Assembly (NCBI GenBank): GCA_023436395.1
Contig: JAEZJJ010000115.1
Coordinates: 123,273 to 187,272, forward strand
From: Bacillota bacterium
GTDB taxonomy: Bacteria; Bacillota; Clostridia; Lachnospirales; Cellulosilyticaceae
Length of the DNA stretch: 64,000 bases
Direction of reading: 5' to 3'
Made by a program: the position numbers and the translations under genes. Shown here piece after piece: positions 1 through 8,854 of this stretch. The notes beneath the pieces were generated by a model. It was not told the origin of the DNA, made no database searches, and saw only the letters and a list, made by a program, of their open reading frames with translations. Numbering within the stretch: the stretch's first letter is position 1; every line of letters begins with the position of its first letter.

Positions 1-59
1 CTATTTTTACATGCTAATATGATATTATCAGAATTATTATAATTATAAGGAGGCTTTAT

Positions 60-455
60 ATGACACCCATCACACCACTTACTTTTCTTTGGAAAGATCG
101 TAAAAGAGTTCTGGGTCTTCCCCTATCATTTACCAAATACAGTATGTCTGAAGACCGTATTTTTTATGAAACAGGTTTATTAAATACTAAGCTTGATGAA
201 ATATTACTTTATCGTGTACTAGATATTAGCTTATCTATTTCCTTAGGTCAACGCCTCTTTAGTGTAGGTACGATTATCTTAAAATCGTCGGATAAAACAT
301 TACCAGAATTAATGATTAAAAATATTAAGCGTCCTAGAGAAGTAAAAGAAATCATCCATCATCAAGTAGAAGAAATAAAATTAGCTCGTAAAATGCGAGT
401 TAATGAAATTCTAGATGACCTCCCTGATACTCTAGAAGATACTTTAACAGAATAA
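60..455 (+). CDS. Bacterial PH-domain protein (YdbS/DUF304-like)
   Basis: The 131-residue protein has no convincing membrane helix. It looks like a single bacterial pleckstrin-homology-like domain: a Y-x-M-S-E-D-R-I-F-Y-E-T-G-L-L-N strand pair near residues 27-42, then L-Y-R-V-L-D-I-S-L and a late L-F-S-V-G-T-I-I-L strand. Such domains are usually found in small, poorly understood membrane-associated or cytoplasmic proteins. The C-terminal 40 residues are charged and probably helical. AAGGAGG lies a few bases before the ATG. A strong bidirectional hairpin follows directly. Family placement is by pattern only; the function is unknown. Confidence 0.7.
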   Translation: MTPITPLTFLWKDRKRVLGLPLSFTKYSMSEDRIFYETGLLNTKLDEILLYRVLDISLSISLGQRLFSVGTIILKSSDKTLPELMIKNIKRPREVKEIIHHQVEEIKLARKMRVNEILDDLPDTLEDTLTE

Positions 456-499
456 TGTGTAAATAGCCCAGGTTAAACCTTGGCTATTTACACATTATT
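451..499. terminator. Bidirectional terminator hairpin between convergent genes
   Basis: The stop codon of the PH-domain gene runs into a nearly perfect inverted repeat with arms of about 24 bases and a single mismatch. The arms begin AATAATGTGT on the left and end ACACATTATT on the right. It also covers the 3' end of the convergent lysozyme gene, so it probably ends both transcripts. Confidence 0.75.
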
Positions 500-1191
500 G
501 TTGCATATTTTAATAAAAGACTACGCACATGGGCAATATCATACTGCCCTTTATCCCATAGGTGGATATCAGAAATTACCTTTTCTTGTATCAACCTCTC
601 TAATCCACCTAAACGGCTCAATAATATGGGCACATTTTTGAGGTTAATCAGCTCTGATTTTTTCCATTGATCATAATCAAGAATAATACCACTTTTAATT
701 ATTTTACTCACTGCATCACTTAGTTCAATATCTACTTCTATGATACTTTTGATCTGTTCTGCTTTAAAAAACAACTCTCTCTCTGCCTTACGACGCGTCA
801 TTAATCCATTCTTATAACGTACTGCAGTTCCCCAATAAATAATAAGATTATTCCCCAACTCTTCTATTATTTTAGAAGAATTGACTAGCTGGCGAAGACC
901 ACCTGCACCACGATTGTAGCAGTAAGACATGAGTGCGTTACATTGATTTTCATTTAAAACTTTAAATCTTGCCACCGCAATCTCATCTACATATTTACAA
1001 TACTTTTGCAAGTCATCTACAAGTACTTTTTCGGCTTGTGCTTGTGTCCATACAGTATTACCATTAATGCTATTATCAAAACTATGCCCATATCCGATTG
1101 TATAATAGCTTTCTCCCTCAAGTTTATAAGCTTTTAAACTACACCCCTCAAATTTTTTGATTAATTCAAGACCATCTAGATTAATTTTCAT
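484..1191 (-). CDS. Phage-type lysozyme (GH24-like endolysin) with extra C-terminal domain
   Basis: The N-terminal 145 residues match phage-type lysozymes that cleave the peptidoglycan glycan strand: catalytic Glu15 in KKFEG, the AYK segment and TIGYGH at residues 31-36, then an N-R-G-A-G motif and M-T-R-R-K-A-E-R-E-L near the domain end. The Asp usually found after AY is not present at that position (AYKLEGE); this variant is common in Firmicutes phage lysins. The last 85 residues form a small domain with a Y-D-Q-W-K pattern, probably helical and possibly wall-binding. There is no signal peptide and no holin or other phage gene nearby, so it is an orphan. AAGGGATAATC precedes the ATG. Confidence 0.8.
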   Translation of the reverse strand: MKINLDGLELIKKFEGCSLKAYKLEGESYYTIGYGHSFDNSINGNTVWTQAQAEKVLVDDLQKYCKYVDEIAVARFKVLNENQCNALMSYCYNRGAGGLRQLVNSSKIIEELGNNLIIYWGTAVRYKNGLMTRRKAERELFFKAEQIKSIIEVDIELSDAVSKIIKSGIILDYDQWKKSELINLKNVPILLSRLGGLERLIQEKVISDIHLWDKGQYDIAHVRSLLLKYATIMCK

Positions 1192-1530
1192 GATTATCCC
1201 TTTTTACTGCACATCTGGCACCTTATAAAATATATCTACAATCATGATATTAAAATTTTCCTCAGTTGTTACAGTATGTCTTTAAATAGCACCTATTCTT
1301 AATATAATAGGCTAGTTCGGCCATATGCTTTTATTATTTACTATTATTTATTATTATTTATTATTATTACTCATAATTAATTACCCTATTTAAGTATATT
1401 GGCATATTCTATACCTATGTCTATATTTTATTCATTGCTTTCAATATATAAAAAGAGAGTCTCACTCTGGTGTGATACTCTCTTTCACATTGACTTGTCA
1501 TAATATAACAAGCTTGTTGATTGATTCTAA
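1192..1530. other. Intergenic region with TTATTA simple-sequence tract
   Basis: No coding region is supported here. Positions 1330-1371 are a near-perfect tract of the short unit TTATTATTA/TTATTTA. The right part holds the terminator of the MATE gene. The rest is AT-rich and could hold the promoter of the lysozyme gene, but no clear -35/-10 pair was identified. Confidence 0.6.
1446..1486 (-). terminator. Rho-independent terminator of the MATE gene
   Basis: Read on the minus strand, a stem AAAGAGAGTATCACAC pairs, with mismatches, with GTGAGACTCTCTTT around a short loop and is followed by TTTTTATAT. It lies about 45 bases past the MATE stop codon. Confidence 0.8.
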
Positions 1531-2916
1531 TTATATTTCTTTTTCTACAAGATTCTCTAGCCAAACACCTTTCTTTAATAAAACATACCCTACTATACAC
1601 TTAACCAAGTCAATTAATTGACAAAGTAAGTAAACTGGTAAAATATGAAGTCCTGTATAATGGGCAAGGCAAAATGCTAGTGGTACACTAATGACCCATA
1701 AATAAACACTATCGAACAAGAAAGTAATAAATGTCTTACCGCCTGAACGAATTGTAAAATAACTCGCATGTAAGAAACCATAGATTGGCATGCAGAGGGC
1801 TGCTATACGAATAAACCATGTAGCTAGTGCTTTAACCTCATTTGTTGTATTATAAATACTTGGGAAAGCTGGTGCTACAATTGCCATCATACCGCCTATT
1901 ACTAAACAACATACCACAGAGAAGGTAATCATCTTGTAAGCTGTATCTTTGGCTTCTTCCATTTTTCCTGCCCCTAATAAAGGTCCTACAATAATAGCTA
2001 TTGCACTACCTAGCGCAATAAATATGACATTAAATAAATTAGCAATGGTTGTTGCAATGTTAAGCCCTGCTACTACAGCTAAACCTCTTACAGAATAGCA
2101 TTGCATAAGCATTGCCGTCCCCGCAGCCCATAATGTTTCATTGAGAATAAGTGGCATTCCTTTAATTAAAATACGTTTTGCTAATTCCACAGGTACTTTA
2201 AAGTTTCTATAAACACCTTTAATAAAATAATGACGTCCTTGATGTTGATGAGTCCAAATGGCTACAATCAAACATTCTATATATCTTGCAATAACTGTTC
2301 CAATTGCCGCCCCTTCAATGCCAAGCTTAGGAAAGCCAAATTTACCAAAAATCAGCAAATAGTTAATACATAGATTCACAACAACTGCCACAATTCCTGC
2401 CTTCATAGGTAGGACCGTCTCTCCTGTTTCACGAAGAGTGCTACTATACGCCTGAGAAATAGCAAAGGGCACAAGTCCAATTAACATAATGCGCATATAT
2501 TTCATAGCATAGTCTAATGTTGCTTCCAAATTGCTAGCCCCACCATCCTCATGTAAATAGAGTAAAATAAACTCCTTACTATATGCCACTAAAATGCCTA
2601 AACCAATAAGGGTAATTACACCACAAATAATGAGCTTAAATCGAAAGGTATCACGTACCCCTTCATGATTATCTTGTCCGAAAAATTGAGCCGTAAAAAT
2701 ACCGGCGCCTGAGACACCACCAAAAATACATAAATTAAAGACAAATAGGAGCTGGTTAACAATAGCTACGCCAGACATTTGATCTGTTCCTACTTGTCCT
2801 ACCATGATATTATCTAGTAAGCTTACAAAGTTTGTAATACCATTTTGTATCATAATGGGAATAGCAATTGCTAAAACCATTTTATAAAACGCCTTATCTC
2901 CAATTAATTTTTTCAT
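1531..2916 (-). CDS. MATE family multidrug/Na+ efflux transporter
   Basis: This is a 461-residue polytopic protein with about 12 hydrophobic helices and the two MatE repeats of multidrug and toxin extrusion pumps (roughly residues 13-175 and 235-400). Such pumps export cationic drugs or metabolites in exchange for Na+ or H+. Features seen include I-P-I-M-I-Q-N-G-I and D-N-I-M-V-G-Q-V-G-T in the first helices and the G-A-A-I-G-T-V-I-A-R stretch. I chose the ATG at 2916, 12 codons inside the longest frame, because AAGGTGG sits about 6 bases before it; the upstream ATG has no ribosome site. A promoter with 17-base spacing lies at 2982-3010. The substrate cannot be predicted. Confidence 0.92.
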   Translation of the reverse strand: MKKLIGDKAFYKMVLAIAIPIMIQNGITNFVSLLDNIMVGQVGTDQMSGVAIVNQLLFVFNLCIFGGVSGAGIFTAQFFGQDNHEGVRDTFRFKLIICGVITLIGLGILVAYSKEFILLYLHEDGGASNLEATLDYAMKYMRIMLIGLVPFAISQAYSSTLRETGETVLPMKAGIVAVVVNLCINYLLIFGKFGFPKLGIEGAAIGTVIARYIECLIVAIWTHQHQGRHYFIKGVYRNFKVPVELAKRILIKGMPLILNETLWAAGTAMLMQCYSVRGLAVVAGLNIATTIANLFNVIFIALGSAIAIIVGPLLGAGKMEEAKDTAYKMITFSVVCCLVIGGMMAIVAPAFPSIYNTTNEVKALATWFIRIAALCMPIYGFLHASYFTIRSGGKTFITFLFDSVYLWVISVPLAFCLAHYTGLHILPVYLLCQLIDLVKCIVGYVLLKKGVWLENLVEKEI

Positions 2917-2981
2917 CTTATACCACCTTGATTTTATTAACTTTGTGTTCATTATTACATTAGTTATGTAATCCTTAAAAC

Positions 2982-3010
2982 AGTATAAATGTAATGATAA
3001 TGCTTTTCAA
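2982..3010 (-). promoter_or_regulatory. SigA-type promoter for the MATE gene
   Basis: On the minus strand TTGAAA (3005-3010) and TATACT (2982-2987) are separated by exactly 17 bases, about 65 bases before the chosen start codon. This is the best-matched vegetative promoter in this part of the window. Confidence 0.65.
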
Positions 3011-3181
3011 GTCTTTTGCTATGACAACTGATACAAGCTCTTCAATTCTGTTATACTATCGTCACAAAAAGATCAACTGCCTTCATAAATTAGCTTTTTT
3101 TAACTCTAAACTATGAGGACAGTTCATGTTCTTAAAGTATTTCGCTTTAGATACTTTATGTATTCTACTAAGTGATTGTAC

Positions 3182-3559
3182 TTACAAATAAGGAGGTTTA
3201 TCTTGATATTCTTTAAAAATAATACCACATACCTTACAATAAGTATCAGCCTCGTTTACAAGTTTATTCCCACAATTTTGACACTCATACAAGTCATTTT
3301 GAAGCATGAGCTTTTGATTCCGATGACTCATAAAGTACACATCTAATTGTCTATCTTGTCTTAGCTCCATCACTAATAATAGAAATGCACCAACTGCTAA
3401 GCTCCCCCCTATTATTAAACTTATATGGATCAAAGGGCTTCCTCTACTTATAATACCTAGCTGTTCCATTCCCCAAAAACATAGAGGCAAAATCATCATA
3501 AAAAAAAGAATGACTTCTAATACTTTCGTTGCTACATGAATGGAATTAATCTTCTTCAT
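3182..3559 (-). CDS. Small membrane protein with C-terminal zinc ribbon
   Basis: A 125-residue protein with two membrane helices (about residues 12-31 and 43-65), a short charged stretch, and then a four-cysteine zinc ribbon at C93-x2-C96 and C108-x2-C111. The ribbon would face the cytoplasm if the N-terminus is inside. Such arrangements occur in many uncharacterised clostridial membrane proteins; the ribbon may act in protein or nucleic acid binding, which is inference. AGGAGGCGCC lies before the ATG. It is monocistronic, with no functional clue from its neighbours. Confidence 0.75.
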   Translation of the reverse strand: MKKINSIHVATKVLEVILFFMMILPLCFWGMEQLGIISRGSPLIHISLIIGGSLAVGAFLLLVMELRQDRQLDVYFMSHRNQKLMLQNDLYECQNCGNKLVNEADTYCKVCGIIFKEYQDKPPYL

Positions 3560-3630
3560 ATATGGCGCCTCCTATGTAAATAGATTATTTCATCTATCAT
3601 GTAATGCTACTTGTTATACAAATTCAATAA

Positions 3631-3682
3631 GCACCTAATAAGAAAGTATCCCTCCTTTGATGCTCTTTCTTACTAGGCGCTT
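3631..3682 (-). terminator. Hairpin downstream of the radical SAM gene
   Basis: An inverted repeat with arms CCTAATAAGAAAG and CTTTCTTACTAGG and a loop of about 20 bases lies just past the radical SAM stop codon. The following T-run is weak, so terminator function is likely but not certain. Confidence 0.55.
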
Positions 3683-3692
3683 TAGTTAACCT

Positions 3693-4817
3693 TTAATAAC
3701 TTAGTTCCCCTGGTCTATAGCCTTCTGGCAATTCTTCTTCGCTTAAGAATTTAAACTCTTCATCTCTTAAGATTGGTAAGAACACTTCATATGGAATCCT
3801 AGAAAACTCACTAGAATAGTTACTTGCTCCAAACCACATCCCTGCCTTACTACTTAAATTGAGTCCTCTTGCAAATTTCGTGTAGTTGGAACAATCATGA
3901 ATGGCTATATCCCAGTTTTCTTCCTCTCCTATTTTCATAAACTCTAATGTTAAAGCTCTACTCCAAATAGGTGAAATATAACCATGTCTAGAAATATACA
4001 TGTTTTCTTCTTCATAATTATAGATATTATTTTCATTTAAATGTAATTCTGCACAGTTGATAAAGTCTAACCCTGTCCCTAAAATCGCTTCTTTTTTCTT
4101 AAAGAATGTTTCAAAAAACTCTGGTGTCATTGGTGTTTCAATCCCTACATGTTTAATGTACTTTTTGGCTAAACCAATATTTTGAATAACTTTATCTGAA
4201 CAATAAGAAGCACCTAAGTTAAATCGAATTTCATTAAGTCCTGCTTCTCCTAATGCTTTTAATGTCTCTTCTGTTGCTAAAGTTCCATTTGTATAGAGAT
4301 GTTGGTAAATCCCTGCATCGCTAAACTTCTTAATCACAGAATAATATTTTTCTATTTCCATAAATGGCTCTAAATAAACATAGGCAATACCCGTAGGCTT
4401 CTGTTGGATAGAAAGGAGTAAATCAATATCTTTCTCGTAAAATTTAGTACCACCAATTTCCCACATATTTTCACCAATTGGCGCTGAATCATCAAGTTGT
4501 CCATAATTATAACAAAACTTACACTCTAAATTACACTTATTAGTCTTCCTAATAGCACTTAAGCCTGTTCCTGATAAGCAAGAGCAACATCCTTTTGGAA
4601 ATTTACTTGCATTACCTACAAAGTAAGTTCTATTATTTAACGTTTTTAAATCTTTAATTTTTGACATTAACGCATCATTTCGATGATCAATGGCTGCCTC
4701 AATTTGCGCAAAGGTTGCATAAACAATCTCTTGTTGCTTTGCAGTTAATTCCTCTTCCTCTGGTAACATTGAAAATAATTCAAACCATAATAAGGCATCT
4801 TTTTTTGAAATTTTCAT
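3693..4817 (-). CDS. Radical SAM protein of unknown function with extra CCSC cluster
   Basis: This 374-residue protein has the radical SAM signature C95-x3-C99-x2-C102 (CNLECKFC), which binds the 4Fe-4S cluster that cleaves S-adenosylmethionine. Y-L-E-P-F and L-Y-T-N-G-T follow, as in the TIM-barrel core. An additional cysteine patch C77-C78-S-C80 lies 15 residues before the signature, and single cysteines occur later (A-S-Y-C, N-C-A-E-L-H, H-D-C-S-N). The N-terminal 65 residues look helical (M-L-P-E-E-E-E-L-T). I do not recognise a characterised subfamily. GGAGGAGACGTA precedes the ATG and there is no partner gene, so no substrate can be proposed. Confidence 0.85.
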   Translation of the reverse strand: MKISKKDALLWFELFSMLPEEEELTAKQQEIVYATFAQIEAAIDHRNDALMSKIKDLKTLNNRTYFVGNASKFPKGCCSCLSGTGLSAIRKTNKCNLECKFCYNYGQLDDSAPIGENMWEIGGTKFYEKDIDLLLSIQQKPTGIAYVYLEPFMEIEKYYSVIKKFSDAGIYQHLYTNGTLATEETLKALGEAGLNEIRFNLGASYCSDKVIQNIGLAKKYIKHVGIETPMTPEFFETFFKKKEAILGTGLDFINCAELHLNENNIYNYEEENMYISRHGYISPIWSRALTLEFMKIGEEENWDIAIHDCSNYTKFARGLNLSSKAGMWFGASNYSSEFSRIPYEVFLPILRDEEFKFLSEEELPEGYRPGELSY

Positions 4818-5027
4818 TACGTCTCCTCCTCCAAGTTAATCCTTTCGAAAAATCTAGCTTCATCTTATTCTAATGTTTACTAGATTATATGACTTAATCA
4901 AAGTGCTGTCATATATAAAGGGGGCATAGAATTTTATCTTCTCTCCCCCATCCATTTATCAAATCTATTGCTTAAAATATTATATGCTACCCCTATGAAT
5001 AAAGCAAGTAAATGCTCTAATAAACTG

Positions 5028-5498
5028 TTAGCAGATCCTTGGAAGTCCCTCGCCATAAAGCATTGGTATTTATCGTTTTACGGCGAGTGTTGTTACCATT
5101 GTTACACCAGATTGCTCACGAATCCCCCCTATTATACTTGCCCTACTTCCACTTCTTATTTCTCTCATTATTTTTAAAGCCTTATCTACGTCCCCTACTT
5201 CTACGACAACTACACACTTACCTTCATTCCCCATATATAAGGGAGCTAGTCCTAAAAATTAGCTAAATCCTTGCACTTCTTCACAGACTGGAATTTGACT
5301 TTCTTCAATGATCACTCCACTAGTTCATTTAAAATGGTGCCCATTCCACCACGAGTTACATCCCACATTGTACGTATGTGAATACCAGCCTCTAGTAACG
5401 TCACACTTAAACTGCAATAGACATAACATCTGATGAGATGCTATTTTCAATTTACAAGCGACTACTTAATATACAAACATAATGATCCTCTAATGATT
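5028..5498 (-). pseudogene. hypE: Decayed 3' part of hypE (NiFe-hydrogenase maturation protein)
   Basis: Read on the minus strand and allowing frame changes, this region encodes the C-terminal ~150 residues of a HypE/AIR-synthase-type protein. Recognisable pieces are D-H-Y-V-C-I-L-S-S-R, I-S-S-D-V-M-S-I-A, L-L-E-A-G-I-H, D-V-T-R-G-G-M-G-T-I-L-N-E-L, I-E-E-S-Q-I-P-V, F-L-G-L-A-P-L-Y-M-G-N-E-G-K, K-A-L-K-I-M-R, and the end Y-G-E-G-L-P-R-I-C-stop. The PRIC tail is the HypE hallmark; its cysteine carries the thiocarboxamide/cyano group on the way to the hydrogenase ligand. There are at least two frameshifts and three in-frame stops, and the 5' half is missing. No other hyp or hydrogenase gene is in the window. 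Confidence 0.72.
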
Positions 5499-5570
5499 CT
5501 GATAAAAGAAGTAAAAAGAATATCTATACTAATTCTAAGATGAGATAATCTTTTTATCTTTCTAAAAAGA

Positions 5571-6644
5571 TTACTTAAATAACTTAATAGTGCCTGCATC
5601 ATTTAAATGATGCAATAAGGATAATGTAATAGGAAAACCAAATAGTCCAAGTACCCCAAAGAAGTGCGCTCCCACGAACATACTAACTAAAGTCACAATA
5701 GGATGTAAGCCAATCTGACTTCCTACAATTTTAGGCTCAATAATATTTCTAATAATTGTAACAATCAAATATACAATAAATAGACTAATAGCTAAAGAGT
5801 AGTTTCCTTGTAAAACAGCTATAACTGTCCAAGGAATCATAATTCCTCCTGTTCCCAAAATAGGTAAAATGTCAAATAGTGCAATACAAAATGCAATCAA
5901 CATGGCATTAGGAATGCCAATCACTAAAAATCCAATAGATAGCTCTACAAATGTAATACTCATGATTAAACCATACGAACGAATACAAACGAATAAGGTA
6001 TTTACAATATATTCTTTAATATGTATGATGAGCTCCTTGCTTTTACCAGAAAACTGACGTAATGTAAAGTCTATTATTTTATCATAATCTCCAATAATAA
6101 AGAAAGTAGAAATAATCATTAATAAAAGTTTTATAAATAGGCCTGGTATAGATGAAGCATAACCTGAAATAGCACTCACAGCTTTCATAGACACATTAGA
6201 AATCAATTCACCAAGTGACTGTGTAAATTGAGTAGAAAAATCATTAAGCGAAGCAATAAGAGCTGGATCCATACGGGCAACTGTTTTTTCTATCTCATTA
6301 AATCCCCAATACAAAAATGGTTCGATATAAGTTGTATAAATAGAGGGTAAATCGGAAATTAAATCTACACTATATGAAAACAGCCTAAGCCCTAATAAAA
6401 ATATAAACAATCCAATAATACAATAAAATAAAAGAACCATCAAAAACGCAATAAGTTTATATGGTATTTTTAATATAGCTGATAGAAATTTAGCAGGTTT
6501 CCTAAGTAAATAGGCAATTATAAAAGCAAATAAAAATGGAGAAAGCAGTGGTAAACCATATTGAAGCATGATATAAACAAAAAATAGAATGCTACCTCCA
6601 TAGAGACAATTAATTATAAATTTTTTTCTTTTTTTATATTCCAA
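5571..6644 (-). CDS. AI-2E family transporter / YtvI-like sporulation membrane protein
   Basis: This is a 357-residue protein with about eight membrane helices and the AI-2E (UPF0118/PerM) pattern: paired N-terminal helices, a central amphipathic region (about residues 100-180), then G-I-P-N-A-M-L-I-A and D-I-L-P-I-L-G-T-G-G at the start of the conserved core, and I-I-E-P-K-I-V-G-S-Q-I-G-L-H-P near the end. Spore formers carry such proteins as YtvI. I chose TTG at 6644 because GGAGG lies 8 bases before it. The ATG 19 codons upstream has no ribosome site and gives an atypical charged extension. The sporulation role is inferred from family. Confidence 0.82.
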   Translation of the reverse strand: MEYKKRKKFIINCLYGGSILFFVYIMLQYGLPLLSPFLFAFIIAYLLRKPAKFLSAILKIPYKLIAFLMVLLFYCIIGLFIFLLGLRLFSYSVDLISDLPSIYTTYIEPFLYWGFNEIEKTVARMDPALIASLNDFSTQFTQSLGELISNVSMKAVSAISGYASSIPGLFIKLLLMIISTFFIIGDYDKIIDFTLRQFSGKSKELIIHIKEYIVNTLFVCIRSYGLIMSITFVELSIGFLVIGIPNAMLIAFCIALFDILPILGTGGIMIPWTVIAVLQGNYSLAISLFIVYLIVTIIRNIIEPKIVGSQIGLHPIVTLVSMFVGAHFFGVLGLFGFPITLSLLHHLNDAGTIKLFK

Positions 6645-6914
6645 TATGCTTTCCTCCAAATAATGATATTCATAAAAATATTTCAATAGTATAATCTTCA
6701 TAACAAGAAGTTAAATAATTTATCAAATTTAGCTATATTTAAATATTATACTACAATATGTTTTTTTTCAATGAACTTATTTATTCTTAATTTTTTATTT
6801 TCAATAAAATTAGGCATATGAGTTTCTCAAAAATAAAAGCCACTTTAAATGCTTACTTTATTATAAATAATCCGCTTTTCTTTCAACAATTATCGTCATT
6901 ATTTATTTTAAGAT

Positions 6915-6986
6915 GAATAGTGAAGAGGGCTTAATAACTTAATGTTAATCATAAACTCTAAGTTATAAAAGCCCTCTTCACTATTT
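6915..6986. terminator. Long terminator hairpin after the ZIP transporter gene
   Basis: Arms AATAGTGAAGAGGGCTT (6916-6932) and AAGCCCTCTTCACTATT (6969-6985) are perfectly complementary around an AT-rich 36-base loop that itself can pair (AACTTA with TAAGTT). It lies just past the stop codon of the ZIP gene and could also stop plus-strand reads. Confidence 0.75.
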
Positions 6987-6993
6987 ACAAAAC

Positions 6994-7782
6994 TTACCCT
7001 AAAGCAACATCAAGAATCATCATTAGTACAAATCCCAACGCAACACCAATGGTGCCTATATTACTGTGTTCTCCAGCCTGGGCCTCAGGAATAAGCTCCT
7101 CTACTACTACATAAATCATGGCCCCTGCTGCAAATGCAAGTATATAGGGAAGAACTGGTGTTACCAACCATGTAAGAAAAATGGTTATCACTGCTGCAAT
7201 AGGTTCTACGATTCCAGAAAGAAAACCATATTTAAAAGCTTTTTTTCTAGACAGCCCACTACTCACTAATGGCATAGATAAAATAGCACCTTCTGGGAAA
7301 TTTTGTATTGCAATACCAACTGCCAGCGTGAGTGCACCTGCAACAGAAACAATATCAGAGCCACTAAGCATACCTGCTAATACAACTCCTACTGCCATAC
7401 CTTCTGGAATATTATGTAAGGTTACTGCTAATATCAGCATAAAAGACTTTCCAAGTTTACTCGGTCTGCCCTCTGGTAAATTCGAGTCCAAGTGAAGATG
7501 AGGAATTATCGTATCTAGCAGAAGTAAGAAACCAATTCCAATTAGAAAACCAACTGTAGCAGGAATCCATGGAATACTTCCATTTGACTCTGCCATATCC
7601 ATTGCAGGTATTAATAATGACCACACAGATGCTGCAATCATAACTCCTGATGCGAAACCAAGCAGTGCCTTTTGTAATTGCATCTTCATTTCACTTTTTA
7701 AAAAGAATACCATCGCTGCTCCCATAGTAGTCCCAAGTAATGGAATACAAATTCCTAGTAAAACTTTTGTTATATCCTTCAA
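6994..7782 (-). CDS. ZIP family divalent metal transporter (ZupT/GufA type)
   Basis: A 262-residue membrane protein with eight predicted helices. The ZIP metal site is clear: H-N-I-P-E-G in helix 4 and Q-N-F-P-E-G in helix 5, with V-E-P in helix 6 and V-E-E-L-I-P-E-A in helix 7. This pattern fits ZupT/GufA-type importers of Zn2+, Fe2+ or Mn2+. The variable loop between helices 3 and 4 is short but has H-L-H. The longest frame begins with a GTG that overlaps the AGGAGG ribosome site. TTG at 7782, 8 bases after AGGAGG, is the better start. It is monocistronic, with a strong terminator behind it. Confidence 0.9.
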   Translation of the reverse strand: MKDITKVLLGICIPLLGTTMGAAMVFFLKSEMKMQLQKALLGFASGVMIAASVWSLLIPAMDMAESNGSIPWIPATVGFLIGIGFLLLLDTIIPHLHLDSNLPEGRPSKLGKSFMLILAVTLHNIPEGMAVGVVLAGMLSGSDIVSVAGALTLAVGIAIQNFPEGAILSMPLVSSGLSRKKAFKYGFLSGIVEPIAAVITIFLTWLVTPVLPYILAFAAGAMIYVVVEELIPEAQAGEHSNIGTIGVALGFVLMMILDVALG

Positions 7783-7933
7783 AGTAATCACCTCCTAGTA
7801 TAGTTATAGGTATTATCTATCTATAGTTTAACTTATAGCCCATCATCAAATCAACTTTCGTATAGCCACTCTGCTAAAGAAAGCATTGAAGAAAACTATA
7901 AAACAACTATAAATAATTTCAAATAATAAAATA

Positions 7934-8854
7934 CTAATAATTAATTAAATGATATGTATTTATAATGAACGGAATATCTATTCGATGCTTTTCCGCCAGT
8001 GTAATCATTGTATTTCCAAAAAGTTCTCTTTCATCAAGTCTCCCCTCTTCATAATCTCTTTGGAAAGAAGTTCTTGCTTCGTAAGGAAAGTGCGCTGCTT
8101 TATGAAAAGCTATATCAATCATTTCCTTATTTAAATCAATCCCTTCGGCTTGCCCTATTTTAACAATTTCTTGCATAATCCCTAGCACTTTTTTACTACT
8201 TACATAGTCTTCATAAACTTCTCCTAATGTTTTATTTTCACTTGCTGTTACTAGACCATATGCTGCTATAAAAATGTATTTTTGCCATATTTCTTCTAAA
8301 TGCCTCTTAGTAAAATGATATTTTATCTGTGCCTCCTCTAATAATCTGCAGACCCTACTCCCTTCTTCTTCTAAATGATTTGGGTCTTTACCAAATATAA
8401 TCGTACATGCCCCACCATTTTGTTCGATAACACCCGGCTCTTTAATATGTGTTCCTACATAGACACATCCTGGAAATACAACACCTCTTTTAATAAACTT
8501 TCTTATTCTATCATAAATATCTACACCATTTAGGAGTGGCATAATGATTGTTTGATCACTTATTTTACTTTGTAATTGCAACAACACTTGTTCTAAGTCA
8601 TAGGCTTTAACACAAATAAAGCACAAGTCTAATGAAGGTAAATCAGCAATGCAATCTGTTGCTAAATAAGGTTTACCAATAAAACTCCCCTCCTCAATAG
8701 TATGTAGAATTAGTCCATTTTGTTGAATAGCTTTTAAATGATTGCCTCGTGCAATAAAGTATAGTCTTTTAGTCTCATTATCTATTATTTGAGACATTTT
8801 TACCCCAAAATATCCTCCAACTCCTCCGACTCCTATAAACCCAATATTCATCAT
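7934..8854 (-). CDS. 2-dehydropantoate 2-reductase family protein (PanE/ApbA)
   Basis: The 306-residue protein starts with a Rossmann NADPH-binding motif G-x-G-G-V-G-G (residues 7-13). It has the family's P-L-L-N-G-V-D segment, the I-W-Q-K-Y motif with the catalytic lysine, and a helical C-terminal domain. The family reduces ketopantoate to pantoate for coenzyme A synthesis, but many clostridial paralogues have unproved substrates. Its ATG overlaps the TGA of the upstream 78-codon gene (ATGA), so the two are probably translationally coupled. No pantothenate gene is nearby, so I give the family rather than panE. Confidence 0.85.
   Translation of the reverse strand: MMNIGFIGVGGVGGYFGVKMSQIIDNETKRLYFIARGNHLKAIQQNGLILHTIEEGSFIGKPYLATDCIADLPSLDLCFICVKAYDLEQVLLQLQSKISDQTIIMPLLNGVDIYDRIRKFIKRGVVFPGCVYVGTHIKEPGVIEQNGGACTIIFGKDPNHLEEEGSRVCRLLEEAQIKYHFTKRHLEEIWQKYIFIAAYGLVTASENKTLGEVYEDYVSSKKVLGIMQEIVKIGQAEGIDLNKEMIDIAFHKAAHFPYEARTSFQRDYEEGRLDERELFGNTMITLAEKHRIDIPFIINTYHLINY

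Noticed and set aside
1330..1371. TTATTA tract as a functional repeat array
   Set aside because: It is a simple-sequence tract in AT-rich intergenic DNA with no spacers or conserved structure.
4968..5266. Two plus-strand open frames (69 and 75 codons)
   Set aside because: They lack ribosome sites and lie antisense to the clearly recognisable hypE relic, whose minus-strand reading gives family motifs.
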